A stretch of DNA of 64,000 nt from Tachypleus tridentatus (taxonomy: Eukaryota > Arthropoda > Merostomata > Xiphosura > Limulidae), in the NCBI RefSeq assembly GCF_004210375.1, contig NC_134831.1, positions 1-64,000 of the forward strand, in the 5' to 3' direction. Within the stretch, counting starts at the first letter, position 1. Every line of letters begins with the position of its first letter. The translations under genes were made by a program, and so were the position numbers. Below, piece by piece: positions 10,936-23,307 of the stretch. The notes under the pieces are model-generated. The model was given only the letters and a program-made list of their open reading frames with translations, made no database searches and was not told the DNA's origin.

Positions 10936-11612
10936 ATGGGAATGATGAGATTATTAGTATATATTTTTTTTTTTTTTACAATGTCCAGATAATAGCTTTA
11001 AAGGAAAATAAATAGCTAAGTGAAATAACAGTACACAAACGATTCACAGCTTCTGAACGCTTAAAGGCATGGTATGATTTCGTGGAAATGTGTTTAGAGA
11101 CAGACGGAGAATTTTTTTTTTTTTCCCATTTCTGGCTGTGAGATCAAATACCTGATAAAGGAGTGACTTCATGACTATATGTATATCTATATGAGTGAGT
11201 AATGTGCAAAGTCTTGTTTTCATCTTTATCATTATTGCTGTTCCCTGTAGTTGCTGAAAAACATCTTTGACCAAAGAAAACAATTGTGTTTTGAATTTTA
11301 AAAAAATATAACTTTTAAGAATTTGGGTGTTGTGATAACTTCTGAGAAATATTATTATGGAAACCTTTGTCTTTAACTAAAGCAAAGCATTAATTCATAC
11401 AAATTCTTGAAGGATCTTGAAACTGATTATGAAATACTTTAATTTTATCCAGTGGAAGGCTCTCTCAGATTTATTAAATCAAAATTTTCTACTATCATCT
11501 CAAAGTATTTACAAACAAAAATTAAAAAAGGGAAGACATTCAAATTAGGAGAAAGTTGAAAATTCAATCTTATCTTTCTCCTTGGCTGTAAATATTGCTT
11601 GGCAACACTTAC

Positions 11613-11809
11613 CATGAGAGGATCAGTATTAAAATAAGGAGGTCCACCTTCAATCATCTCAACAGTCATAATTTCAAATGACCAGATGCCAACCTCAGGC
11701 CCATATTATTTCATTGTTACAATTTCTGGAGCCATCCAGCAAGAAGTGCCAGCCATTGTTGTTTGTTTACTTCACTCTGGTGTTATTACAGCCCATAATC
11801 CAAAGTCAG
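11613..11809 (-). pseudogene. Decayed exon of a group-I PAK-like Ser/Thr kinase
   Basis: On the minus strand this 197-bp block reads ADFGLWAVITPE-stop-SKQTTMAGTSCWMAPEIV, then a second stop, [20 protein letters not shown], and finally [11 protein letters not shown]. It matches the activation segment and subdomains VII-IX of p21-activated (STE20) kinases: DFG, the activation-loop Thr, the APE motif and the D/G.WS.G region. The exon is bordered by an acceptor-like TGTAG and an intact GTAAGT donor at 11612-11607, so it comes from an intron-containing gene, not a processed copy. Two in-frame stops and several changes at usually fixed residues (Trp for Phe after DFG, GIWSF for DIWSL) indicate a pseudogene. 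No other PAK exon was recognised nearby. Confidence 0.8.
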
Positions 11810-11819
11810 CTACATGATG

Positions 11820-14520
11820 GAAAGAATCAAGAATAATAGTTTTCATGTGAGAAAAAATGAAGACAGAAATGACTTGGAGATAATTTCAAATTTGCTTTAC
11901 AAAATTAACTTAAGGCATATTAATAACTGTCACAGTTTTGAAGTCAGTTTGTTAGTTTAAGACTGTTAAAACTACTTTAACATTATTCAGTTGTATAATA
12001 TCCTTTTTTGAGAGTGTGTTAAGTTTACATTCTTTTTGTCCATTCTCCTCCTGTAAAATCAGCGATGTAACAAAACTATCTTTTCAATATTCAGACTTAT
12101 AATTTATAACAAAATAAAATTTTATTATCATTTGTTACAGATAAATTAATAAAAAGACAAATTCAAATAGTTAACTCTAATTTTGATTTGTTCTGCTTCA
12201 ATTACAAAGTTTGATTGTAAAATAAAAATGATTAATAATTCAAATGCACAAATAAAATTTGTCAACATACACAAATTTGTTACAGTCTGCTAATTTGTAC
12301 AAGTTTTTTGCTTAGTTTCAGAACAAGTAATTTGTGATAAACTGTTGTTTTGATTTTACTGGTGTTAAAAGAATGTAAAATCCAACTAAATACACAATAT
12401 GTATCTCCGGATGGTTGCTATGGATGTAAACATTTTTACTAATAAAGCAGAAAACAATATTTCAACCTTCTTAGGTTATCTTCAAGTCATCATTAACCTT
12501 ACATGCCTTCAAGTAATCTATGACAATTTCTTTCATTAAAGGGGGCTAGCAAGTTACTTGGTACATGATTGTATTATTTGTAATAAGCATATGTAAAACT
12601 TGGTTTTTATGTCAAATTATTGTCATATTCATTAACAGAATAATCCATAGCTATGTCATGTAAGTGATTATGTTTCAATATATAGTGTAAGTTTACCAAG
12701 AAAAATCAAATTAAGATGAAAAGATATTCAATGTTTCACACAACTAGATAAAATATTTTTGGTTAAAGTTTATATTTCAATAATATTTAAAAAATTGATA
12801 TTAAAGTAAAAAGGAAAGAAATAAAGAGTCACAGCATAAAATATCAAATATAACAGCAAGTATTTAAGATAAATAAAGAATGGATATATATTATCTAAAT
12901 AAGGAAGATGTATCAAATTATCAAATGTACACATCTTGTACTGAACATAAAAATTGGAAACACACTGATGCACATGTAAATATTTTATATTTCTGAGTAA
13001 ATGTGATTTTTATATAATCAAGTAACTTACAGCTATCATGTAAGGTTTCAACACCTTCATAATATATGTTTATGTTCACTTAAGAATGATATAAATGATT
13101 TTAATAACAAAAATCATTGTGTAAACACTGAATGCTGGAAAACATTATTAAAATCCAACAGGTTTAAAAACTATTATAAGAACAAGTAAGTACAGATTTT
13201 TTTTAAACATTGTTATTTTATCCAGGTGTGTGAGAAACAGTATTTCAAATCTATCTTTTGTCTTCAACTAGTTAGAGCCAAATACGATTTTATTGAACAA
13301 CAGAACTGATCAGTTTGGCTGGATGGTGAGAGACAAAAAATGTCTATGAAACTATCTATACATAAAAGATAAAATCTACTGATCATTACAACTTAAATGG
13401 TGTAAACTGCTGATATATTGTAAAAGTTATAAATTATTGTAAAACATGTTAACTACAGAAGTATTTCATTTTCCATTTTCATCTTAATTTCTTCACTGTG
13501 GCTAAAAATTAGAGATATATAAAATAGAGACTTGTATTATTATTTGTTTTAGACAGTCCTGATTTTCAGTGGACAATGGACTAATTAAAGTAATCTGGAA
13601 AAAGAAATCATCTGTAGTTAACTTGTTTTTCTGATAAACAAACTTGAAAAATTAAAGTTCAGAGAGAGAGGTTTTGTAAAAACTAATCTGTTATCAGGTT
13701 GCCAACTAATCTACAGAAAAGGAAACTGTTTAAAAAAAACTTAATAAAATATTCAGAACTACACATGGTTGCAAAGTCATTACATGTTTCAAAACTTACC
13801 AAGTTTTATGCTCTAATCCATTCAAACTAACATATTCAAACTTTTAATATCCCTATGGATTAATTACACTGTTGAGGTGCAGAAATTCTGTTCCTTGAAA
13901 AACCTGAATGAGAGATGAATTTATTTCAAAGATAAATATTTTTAAATATTACTATAATTTTAATTCAATGTGCTTGTTGCTTTTATTTCTTTACACATGG
14001 ATACATACATATATATATATATGTATATATTTGGAGAAAACAATACAAACATGAGATAGAATAAGGAAATGTTAATACTTGTTTATATTCATAAACAGCA
14101 GAAATAACCAGCATTGATCTTGTTATTTGTTGATATATTAGTTGTTTTACCATCTGCTGAACACCCACCATAAATCTGGCCCTGAGAAAAGCATGGGCTA
14201 TGCAGGTCAAGACCAACAACCTTGAGTGACTGCCCCTGTGCAGCAGTAAACTTAAATTGTTTCAGTATTTTCTGTTATATCACTAACATTTTTAATAAAA
14301 AAACTTTAAACAAATCAACAAATGGTTTCAAGTTTTGTTATTTATATGTTTCATTTTATATTTTCAGTACATAGATAAAGAGCAATATTAAATTATACTT
14401 CTATAGCTAATTAACATGACATAAAAGCCATTGCTGGAAAGGATTGTTGGCAAATCACCTTGTTTTTTATATATATTAGATGTTGTTATATAATTGAAAC
14501 TTCTAGCTATGCTCAGGTTA
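11820..14520. other. No gene recognised
   Basis: Very AT-rich sequence with a short TA-rich simple repeat near 14008-14030. At 14180-14240 the minus strand shows CAGGGGCAGTCACTCAAGG, then CAGGGCCAGATTTATGGTGG, both of which resemble hAT-type termini. No transposase accompanies them. Confidence 0.45.
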
Positions 14521-14522
14521 TT

Positions 14523-14675
14523 AGGTTGATATACTCAATATAACAGAGGTGGACCAGCCATGCATCATGGTACCTGGGCCCCTCAAAAGAAATGAATGGG
14601 TAATACATGACTTTCAATGCTGGCAGAATGGTATGGGCCCTACCTCATAATAAGAAGGTGTGGTCCCCAAAAAGG
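14523..14675. mobile_element. Possible hAT-like non-autonomous remnant
   Basis: A GC-richer island begins near CAGAGGTGGACCAGCCATGC and ends near GTGTGGTCCCCAAAAAGGG. The first block resembles hAT-type termini. No clear inverted end or target duplication was found. Confidence 0.25.
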
Positions 14676-14684
14676 GTTTGGTTC

Positions 14685-14950
14685 TTGAATTTTATGCAAA
14701 GCTACAGAAGGGCTATCTGCACTAGCCATCCCTAATTAAGCAGTGTGAGACTGGAGGGAAGGTAACTAGTCATCACCACCCACCACCATCTCTTTGGCTA
14801 CTCTTTGAGCAACGAATAGTGGGAATGACAGTCACTTGAAAATGCTCCCACAGCTGAAAGGATGAGCATGTTTGATGTAACAGGGATACGAACCTACAAC
14901 CTTAAGATTACAAATTGATCACCCTAACCATCTGGACATGCCAGGCTCCC
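14685..14950 (-). repeat. tRNA-derived SINE (main family)
   Basis: A reverse-strand copy. The 3' part (GCAAAGCTACAGAAGGGCTAT) comes first in the given strand, then the conserved body (GTCATCACCACCCACCACCA). The degraded tRNA-like head lies at about 14890-14950 (ACAACCTTAAGATTACAAAT, ending ACATGCCAGGCTCC). It is diverged throughout. Confidence 0.85.
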
Positions 14951-15129
14951 AAAAACAGACCATTCCACCTTTACTAAACAATGTTATTGTGTGTATCTTG
15001 AATCCATTTTATCATAAAAGTAATACCTATGAACATTTCTACTGAAGCAATATAAAAACTTTTGTTGGAACATGTCATTAACAAATTGCATGGACTATTC
15101 TATATATTAAATGTTGTTATATAGGGAAA

Positions 15130-15570
15130 ATCTCTTTTCTATGTAGTTTCTTTTACTACTTTGCCTCCTTAAAAAGATGTACACATGCACACACGCATAC
15201 ATGTCTGTCTGTGATTTCCATTTTTAATAGGAACCACTTCTTTTCTCTGTTGTTTTCTGCTACTTTGCCTCCTTAGATAGATGCATATGCACATGGATGA
15301 ATAGCACTTAGGTGCACACCTTCAGAGGTTTTTTGGTATGGGAGCAAAATTTTAGGTTTCTAAAATCTGAAGATATGGCTGTCACATATTCTTTTCTATA
15401 TGTTTTTCCCAAGCTTTTTTCTTCAAAGATGCACATACATGTGAATAAGTAATAAAACCCAGATGCACAACCTGAGAGTCCACTTACTATTGGTGCAAAT
15501 TTTCAGGTTTCTAGGCTCTGTCCTTTGGAGACATGGTGGTCATACACATGCAGACACAAACTCTTCTATT
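15130..15570 (+). repeat. Degenerate tandem repeat, ~130-150 bp unit, about three copies
   Basis: A motif series recurs three times with drift: TTTTCT.T.T...TTTCT.CTACTTTGCCTCCTTA, then A.AGATG.ACA.ATGCACA, then (in two copies) a block with GGTGCACA..T..GAG and AAATTTTCAGGTTTCTA. The units start near 15136, 15240 and 15390. The sequence is non-coding and of unknown origin. Confidence 0.5.
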
Positions 15571-16789
15571 ATTATACGTAAACAATGTTATTAGCAAAAT
15601 ACTGTTTGCATAATACACACAGTAGATTTTTCATGTTTCTAGTATATCCTGAAAGACTAGGCCACCATCTGCAGTAGTTTTTAAATGTGTATTCTTTATA
15701 ACTTGAACGAGTTTTGTCATTTAGAGTATTATAAATTCTAAAACTAAAGTTTTAGTCTAGTTTAAGATGAACTATATGTTAAGGTTTTATTTTATTTGAA
15801 CTATTAGCCATTTCTTATTCTTATTCTTTTTCAAATTAATAAGTTGTATGATAGAAGATTAAAATTATGCTGTACATTTACCATCAAAGGCATAAGTTTC
15901 ACTGATATTTAGTACAGTTAAATCTTGCCAATAGTAAATTAACAAGAATATTTGTAAACTTGTTGAAGATGTGCCTTCCCATAATGCCCTGGAAGTGAAG
16001 AAAGAGCCATACAGTTTACACTGTGATAACCACATCAATTTTAGATGGAAATTCACTATTACTGGCTGAAATGTTATTTGAAATATTTTTATCACTCAAG
16101 ATATTAAAGTTTTTAGGAAGTGTCCTATTTTGTTACCAACTTCAAAGAGTTTTAAAAAGGAACTGCAATAGTTATTGAATAGTTATGCAATAGTTAAATT
16201 ACTATACTCAGACATCTTTTAAAATCACCCTCTCTATTAAAAACAACTGCTGATATTTCATTTTCAGACAGACAGGTTTAGGTGAGAACATTATTTAAAG
16301 AGTCAAGTACCAAATAATATTCCATTATCACCTAAACAAAGTTTAAAATTTCACTTCTATGTTATTCTTTAATAAAGCCATATATAAATAATAAGACAGA
16401 ATATTTTTTTCCTTACTTAAGATTCTGCCAGTAATTATATATCTAATACAAATACCCACACCAAAGTTCTTCCAATAATTCTTCACGAGGTAAAAAATAA
16501 AGTAGCTATACTTCTTCAGTGCTCTTTTTAAGAGTTAGTTTATTATCATCTAGAACAGTGTTTACAAAAGCATGATATGTGTACCTCTGATATCACACAA
16601 GATAATTTTAGGTGGTACATGGATTAAGATTTTTGCTTAATGGTGGTATGTCTGAGTCATCACAGATTACTGGTTAAGAACAGGCTTTCTAAAGTATAAT
16701 GGTAAGGACTGTGAAGGAAATGAGATAAAGTGGTGTGAGCTGTGAGAACCAATTTAATGAATCACCAAAACTGTTTGATAGTGTTGTAA
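15571..16789. other. No gene recognised
   Basis: AT-rich sequence without recognisable coding or repeat content. Confidence 0.45.
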
Positions 16790-17830
16790 AAGTACCAGCT
16801 GCAAAGAAACCAAAAATATCATGTAAATATGATGAAAATTATTTGTAAATTGGATATTGATGGACAAGCAATAAGAGAAGGTGTATTCCATTATGTGCCG
16901 TATGTATGGAGACCTGAAGCATCATTTTGAAACAAACCATGAGGAATACCATGTGTAAACTGTTGAATTTTTCAAAGAAAAGGGAAAGGACATTCCAGTC
17001 TCCCAGAAAGTAAAGCACAGTGTGGCAGGGGATGATAATGTGAAATCTGTGAAAACCTCTTTATAGTATCATATGTAACTGTAAATGCCAGAGTTATTGG
17101 AGTAATAGAAGAGACACTAATCAAACCTGTTGCCAAAGAAGTGATAATGGGAAGCAATGCAAGCTAAACAATAGATATATGCTCATTTCAACAACCTAAA
17201 TTTATCATTCTAAAGCAAGCTTATATCAGTATTCTACATGCAAGACAAAGTTAATGCAATGATTACAAAACTGGAGCTATGGGGTACACATTTTGGTTGT
17301 AGTGAACTGGAATCTTTTCCATTTTTCATTCACATGGCTATGAACTCATCTGAAGCACTTGCTGAATATATGTTGAACATAATGAAGACACACTTCAAGG
17401 ACTTCATGAAAGATCTTCATAAGAATTTTTCCAAACATGATGGAAGTTGTGAGTGGATGAGGAACTACTTTTTCATCACTTTGCACACATTACCAAATAA
17501 CTTGACACCTTCAAAAACATATCAGCTTCTGGAGAATGCTTCACATGGTGTCTTGAAGGAAAAGTTTGTGTTGAACAAAAGTCACATTATTTTACTTAGG
17601 TATTGATGCACAGTATCCAACCTTGTCAGAGAAGGCAATTAGGTATCTTTCATCCTTTCCTACTAAATTGCATACACATGTGAGTTGGGATTACCTGTGA
17701 TGGTTAATGTCAAAACTTAAAAAGGAATCTTATTTTCAGTGTAGAACCTCATCTTCATCTTAAACCAAGCTTCATCAAACCGAATATTTCTTTACTTATT
17801 GCAAACAGTTTCATTTTTCTCACTGAGAAA
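16790..17830 (+). pseudogene. hAT (Charlie-type) transposase pseudogene
   Basis: A BED-finger-like segment near 16890-17000 (RMYGDLKHHFETNHEEYHV, then EFFKEKGKDIPVS) has lost its first cysteines. After a deletion of the central catalytic part, an open segment at 17238-17606 carries the late hAT region (MQDKVNAMITKLELWGTHFG, FPFFIHM, then FKDFMKDLHKNFSKHDGS). A frameshifted C-terminus follows to about 17830 (LSEKAIRYLSSFPTK, then NVKT.KKES, the segment that in Charlie/ZBED proteins precedes the end). Stops and frameshifts disrupt it. It is followed directly by the Tc1-like element starting at 17868. Confidence 0.75.
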
Positions 17831-17865
17831 CATATTTTTGGAAATTCATTTTAACACCAATTATA

Positions 17866-19008
17866 TACTCTTCAAAAAAAGAAATGCAAAAGGGATATTT
17901 TTGTTATTTTAAAGAGAAATATATGTAATAACATTACAAGCTCAGAGTATGTGATGTTACATGTGTAAGACACTAATTGTCAGATCAAAATGACAATAAA
18001 AGTTGTGCACTTTGAAAACGGAGGAAAACATCGGATTTTTCGCGAAAACGATTCGTGTCCAATAAATTTGTTTGAGAGATCTGCATGTTCTGCAAGTGCA
18101 ACATGTGCAAAATCCTTATAAAAGTGACGGGTTCTCGGTTTCCATAGCTCAGTGTTAAGCCACCGACACGCAATACAGTTACGCCAAGACTGACTGAAAC
18201 ACAATGCAACAACGCCACTGGTCGCTGGAAGCAGGCGAATCTCAATCAGATGTTGCCAGAGCTGTGAATGTCCACCCAAGCACCATCACAAGGCTATGGA
18301 ATCGTCACCAACAACATGGATCAACTCATCACCGCCCACGATCTGGCAGACCTCGTGTGACCAAGTCCGCGACAAGATCGCTACATCCGTTACGCCACCT
18401 TCGATAGGACCACCACTGCGACGTCTACTGCCTCAGCCATACCAGGGCTGTGTAGATTTCCGATCAGACCGTTTAACCGTTGGACGAGATTCTAGGCCCC
18501 ATGTGCAACTCATCATGGTAAACGACATTTTTTCAACATGACAACGCCTGTCCTCACACAGCCCGACTCACCACTGTCTTCTTGAGACACCACAACATCA
18601 ACGTTCTTCCCTGGTCCTTCAGATCACCAGATTTAAACCCCATCAAACATCTTTGGGACGAGTTGGACCGATGTCTGTGACGGCGAAAACCTCAATCGCA
18701 GACTCTACCTAAGCTTGCAGCAGCTTTGCAGGCTGAGTGGACAGCCATTCCGCAGGATGTGATTCGTCATCTCATCGCTTCCATGGGCAGGAGATGCCAA
18801 GCAGTTATTGATGCTCACGGGGGCATACTCGTTATTGACGTTGAGTGACGTTAAACGTCAACTAGTGAGCGTGGACTTCGTCTTTGCAGACTTTGGATGT
18901 TCAGCAGTGAATGTGCAAAGTTTCACACATCATACAGAACTACCCAGAATAAACTTGTTAACAATATGTCTCAAATTTTGCCTTTTGCATTTCTTTTTTT
19001 GAAGAGTA
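17866..19008 (+). mobile_element. Tc1-like DNA transposon, internally deleted, with both inverted ends
   Basis: The ends are inverted and read CTCTTCAAAAAAAGAAATGC followed by AAAAGG. They are identical over about 26 bp and flanked by TA at 17866-17867 and 19007-19008. Inside, the plus strand codes a Tc1-type transposase. An N-terminal helix-turn-helix (MQQRHWSLEAGESQSDVARA, then VHPSTITRLWNRH and GRPRVT) starts at 18204. A C-terminal catalytic part at 18530-18850 contains FQHDNACPHTARLT, then SPDLNPIKHLWDELDR. The region with the first catalytic Asp is missing (deletion near 18420-18520), and stops are present, so it is inactive. Confidence 0.9.
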
Positions 19009-19429
19009 TATTTATTATTAGTTAGAGCATGAATTGTGAAGTTATTTTCACTTTGTTATATCAATGTAATTTTGAAATGAGAAAAATAATGACATAAGAA
19101 ATACATAAAGACAGAAACTGCATAAGGCAGAAATCTGTACAAGCCAAAAATATCAAGATTTTGCAGCATTATCTTAAGATTTCTCTTATAAAAGGCCTTC
19201 TACATGGTGGAACCTGCATAATGCTGACAGAAAATTATCTTTACCAACCTCATCTACCAACAGGTAGAATTAGAACTTGAATAAGGCAGAAAAAATGTTT
19301 TTGATTAAATATTAATTTCTTGTTTAATTAATAATTTGTTTAAATATTAATAAATTCTCAGACATTTTGTATTGGTTAAATATATTCTGTTAATTTTTCT
19401 GCCGTCATTTTTCCGAAGGTCATAATTCG

Positions 19430-20553
19430 AATAAATGATTGACTGTATTTTTGGTTGCATTTGTTGATGGAAAACGAGAGAACCCATGGGTAACAGGTAA
19501 AAGTGAAAATCTGCAAAGTTTCAAAAATTTAAGGAAGAATCAACTTCCTGTGAAATGGAAAGCGAAAAATAAAGCATGGATGACAAGTGCTATATTTGAG
19601 GAATTTTTGAACAAAGGAAAACGAAAGAATGGAACGAGAAAATAGGAATATTCTACTTTTCCTAGATAATGCAACTTGTCACCCAAAAGTTCAACTTTCA
19701 AATTTTTGTTTAGTCTTTCTCTCTCCACGTACAACATCAGTTCTACATCCACTAGATAATGGAATTATACAGTTTATAAAATTGAAATACAGAATATTGA
19801 TCCTTCAGCATATTATTGCAAACATGGACAACTGTTAGAGAGCATCTGAAATTTTAAGTCATTCAATCAAATACATAAAAGATAAATGTGTAATAAAGTG
19901 CTTTCAAAACTGTGGATTTATTCTTGAGAAGTTATTTGTTATGATGATTCTGGTGAAATCCAAACTCTGATTGAGAAAATTAAAGCAGATGATTCTGTAA
20001 ATGTGGAAAGTTTTGTAAACAAGAATGTTTTTACAGAAACTGATGAAATTGATTTAAAATCTGTAATAGAATCACAAGATGGTAACAGTGCGAGAGATTC
20101 AGAAGATGAACAAAATGGAAAAGATAGTGAGAAAATAGAAATTCCTACTTAATCACAAGTGTTAACGCTATCAAGTTGTATGTAAAAATGAAGGGGGAAA
20201 ATGAACTTCATGAAAAGGTCAGAGATTAGTGTTCTCTTTTAACCGCATGAGAAAGCCCATTAAAAAAAAAAAACAGTTAAAATTGGACACTTTCTTCAAA
20301 TAAAGTTAAGGTTATGTGTATTTATGTATATTTTGAATGTCTATTTTGTTCTTATTCTAATAAATATAGCAAAAACAGTATAATAAGTTTATCCACAAAC
20401 GTCTCACTTCCCTTGAGTCAAGCAAGTACAATGTCCTGCTCAAAATTATATATCATTAAGGAAATACATGCTCACTCAATAAGCTGGAAAACCTGCTTAA
20501 GCTAGAAGTTTTACTCGGTCCGTGCAATTCTGCCTTAAACATATTTTACTGTA
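19430..20553 (+). pseudogene. Tigger/pogo-type transposase pseudogene with 3' end
   Basis: Translated segments match the DDE_1 transposase of Tigger elements. QLPVKWKAKNKAWMTSAIFE at about 19537 is followed, after a frameshift near 19629, by LLFLDNATCHPKVQLSN, then TTSVLHPLDNGIIQFIKLKY and RASEIL. The C-terminal tail with KLDTFF lies near 20280. D-N-A-T-C-H-P carries one catalytic Asp, and the N-terminal half with the first Asp is gone. The right end ATATTTTACTG followed by TA at 20541-20553 fits a TA-targeting element. Sequence related to the right end (AAGGCAGAA) occurs near 19120 and may mark the left side. Confidence 0.75.
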
Positions 20554-21774
20554 TTAAGATAAGTGATACTGATTTTCCTTTTATCCTTGTATATATGAAA
20601 TTTTCTTTTCAAATAAATTTATTTAAATCAAAAAGTGAATTGCTTTAAAGAAAAATATGAAGTGGAACTTTAATAATATTACAGGTGGCACTCAGATATA
20701 TAAAAAATCAGTAAGGTGGTACATGAATGACAGAAGATTGAGAAACACATATCTAGAAAGAAGTGTTCTTCATTGAAAAATTCTATTTCAAGAGTGTTAA
20801 AAAAGAGTGAATTCTAAAGAATAGTTTTACGTCTTTGTTTTCTTCAATTCCTCATGTTCATTTTTCTACCTCAAGATTTTTTAAATGTTTAGAAGTACAA
20901 TCTTTAATATAAGACTAAAGCTGTGATGTGATCCCAAACATTTATAAAGAATTGCATTGGTTTTGTAATTTGCTTGTAACACACTAAACAATGTTTAAAG
21001 CCTTCCAAATAATAATGCATTTAAGTATATCATATAAGCTACTAATAATTTAACAAACTCAACTTTTTCACTTTTTCTATGAAATAATTTCAACAACCAA
21101 ACCACAAATACAAAAATGTGAACCAAAACACACATAAAAGATGAATAAAGTAATGTTGTAAAATAGTGTTATAGCTAAATCTTGTTCTGGTGGGAGAAAT
21201 TATTGGTAGGAGCACAGTATTTAAGTTATTTTAAAGTCATATATATATGTAGTGATATAGATGTGGGATGTTGTGGGCTTCAGCACCCACATCTCACTCT
21301 CCTGATTTCTAAATTTCTCATGTAAGACTAGCAAATTGGAAGTTAAGGTTGAAAAACAGTGTCTCCCCATTGCAGTGTGGGTCCTACTTCATCAGTCACC
21401 TACAAAACCTAGGATACATATTTTAATCCCACATTGTAGCTTGTACCCCAGGATCTTTTTTTTTTTAAATATGCAGTGTATTTAGCTCAATTTGAATGTG
21501 TTTTGATTATGGCTTGAAAACTTATGGTTACATATAAAATGAAGTGAAAATCAGTGTATCAAAAGCAATTGTGGCTACAACCCACAGTCTCTCACATTAA
21601 AATTATTGTGTATTATGTATAACCAAAATTTTAAAAAGGCAAACCAGTGAGAGTGATATGTAAAATTATTCTTAAACCAAGTGTTACTCAAAATTGATCT
21701 ACTAAGTTTAATAGGTATTACCTTAAAGTACACTCTACAGAATGTTAAATTAAAATTACAGGAGAATTAACTAA
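20554..21774. other. No gene recognised
   Basis: AT-rich sequence with a poly-T run near 21460. A GC-richer stretch at 21250-21450 shows no coding or repeat identity that I recognise. Confidence 0.45.
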
Positions 21775-23307
21775 TACACTGCTGGCCAAAATCTTAAGGT
21801 CAATGAACATAAAGAAAAAAAAAAATATGCAATTTGCATTGTTAGATTCAACCACTAATTTGAGTAGAACTTTGAAAGATGATAATTAAAAAAGGGAAAA
21901 TAAAAAAATTTTTTAGCATTTAATAGGGAAAATGTGAACACTATGGAATTAGCCTAAATACTAATTGGCCAAAAATTTAAGACCATACCAAAAATAAGTC
22001 CTAAACAGGGTAGAAAATGCCCAACAAGAGATCTTAGTAGTGAGTTGCATTGGGAACAACTGCAAACATTTGCTTTGGCATGATCGATATAAGCATTTGC
22101 AGAAGGCTGGCTTGAATGTTATTCCAAGTGATGAAGATGGCTTCATGAAGATCACGTTCTGTTTGAAATTGATGTCCATTTTTACAGACTTTCCTGACCA
22201 TCCACCCCAAAACATTTTCAATGGGGTTCAGTTTGGGCGAACACACTGGATAGTCCAAAAGAATCATGTTATTCGCCATGAAAAAGTCTTTTGTCCTGCG
22301 GGCATTGTGGATTGCAGATCCAGTTATTTCCACACAAGTGAGGGCCTTCAGTCAATAAAGATGCTCTCTTCACCATGCCAATATAACCAGCTTCTATTTG
22401 ATGCCCCTGTATAACCTGCAGCTCCATTGTTCCATGGAAGGAGAAAGCATCCCAGATCATGATGGAACCTCCTCCACTGTGTCGTAGAAAATGTCTCGTG
22501 GGATATCCTTATTGTGCCAGTGACGTTGGAAGCCATCTGTACCATCCAGGTTAAATTCTTTCTCATCAGAAAACAAAATCTTCATCCACTTTTCTATATC
22601 CCATGTTTGGTGCTTCTCAGCAAAATTTAACTGAGCTGTTTTGTGGTGTGGAAGGAGGTGTGTCCTTTGAGATGTTTACGGTTTTTAAAGCCTTTCTCTC
22701 ATAGATGCTGTCTTATTGTTCTTGAGCTACATTTTGCATCCATAAGGGCCTTAATCTGGTTCAACAATCAGCTGGTGTCTTGCCGACAACCTGTCAAATC
22801 CTCCTGCTCAAGCATAAGAAATTTTCTGGGGCTGACCACTTGAAATTCTCATTCTGTATCCCTCAGGGTCTTTTTAGAAATTTGCAACTGCAGTTTTACT
22901 GCACTCAGTCTCACCAGTGATGGCACATTGAGAAAGACCTTGCTTTTGCAACTTGACAATTCTGCCAAGTTCAAACTTTGTCAACTTTTTAGCCTTTGCC
23001 ATGTTTTTATTCAATGTAACACAGGAGATGTCAGTGAGAGATATTGACAACACTCATGCTTGAACACAAATGACTAAATTTCGTTACGTGTTTACTGATT
23101 AACACTTCGTTTTAGTATGGGCTTAATCTTTTGACCAGCTTGTATTTAGACTAATTTCACACTGTTCATTTTCCTATTAAACACTAAAAAATTTATTTCT
23201 GTTTTCATCTTTTGAAGCTCTTCTCAAATAAGTGGTTGAGTCTAACAATGCAAAATGCATTTTTTTTCTTTATGTTCATTGGCCTTAAGATTTCAGCCAG
23301 CAGTGTA
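21775..23307 (-). mobile_element. Tc1-like DNA transposon, near full length, with long inverted ends
   Basis: The element spans 21777-23305 (1,529 bp, the usual Tc1 size) and is flanked by TA at 21775-21776 and 23306-23307. The inverted ends read CACTGCTGGCCAAAATCTTA and CACTGCTGGCTGAAATCTTA. Similarity continues inward for about 100 bp (TCTAACAATGCAAA.TGCAT). The transposase is on the minus strand, with the N-terminus near 23002 (MAKAKKLTKFELGRIVKLQK, helix-turn-helix) and the end near 22035. The gene is broken, so this copy cannot make its own enzyme. Confidence 0.95.
22030..23002 (-). pseudogene. Tc1-like transposase pseudogene
   Basis: The minus-strand translation, over several frames, follows a Tc1-type transposase from an N-terminal paired-like helix-turn-helix (KLQKQGLSQCAITGETECSK) through WMKILFSDEKEFNLDGTDGF (catalytic Asp in FSDE) near 22600. 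It continues to SPKLNPIENVLGWMVRKV near 22220, where NPIENV carries the third acidic residue, and to a C-terminal end near 22035. Frameshifts occur near 22460, 22350 and in the N-terminal third, and there are in-frame stops. It lies entirely within the element at 21777-23305. Confidence 0.9.

Noticed and set aside
22040-22414. Plus-strand open frame of 124 codons
   Set aside because: It is the antisense shadow of the minus-strand Tc1-like transposase in the same element.
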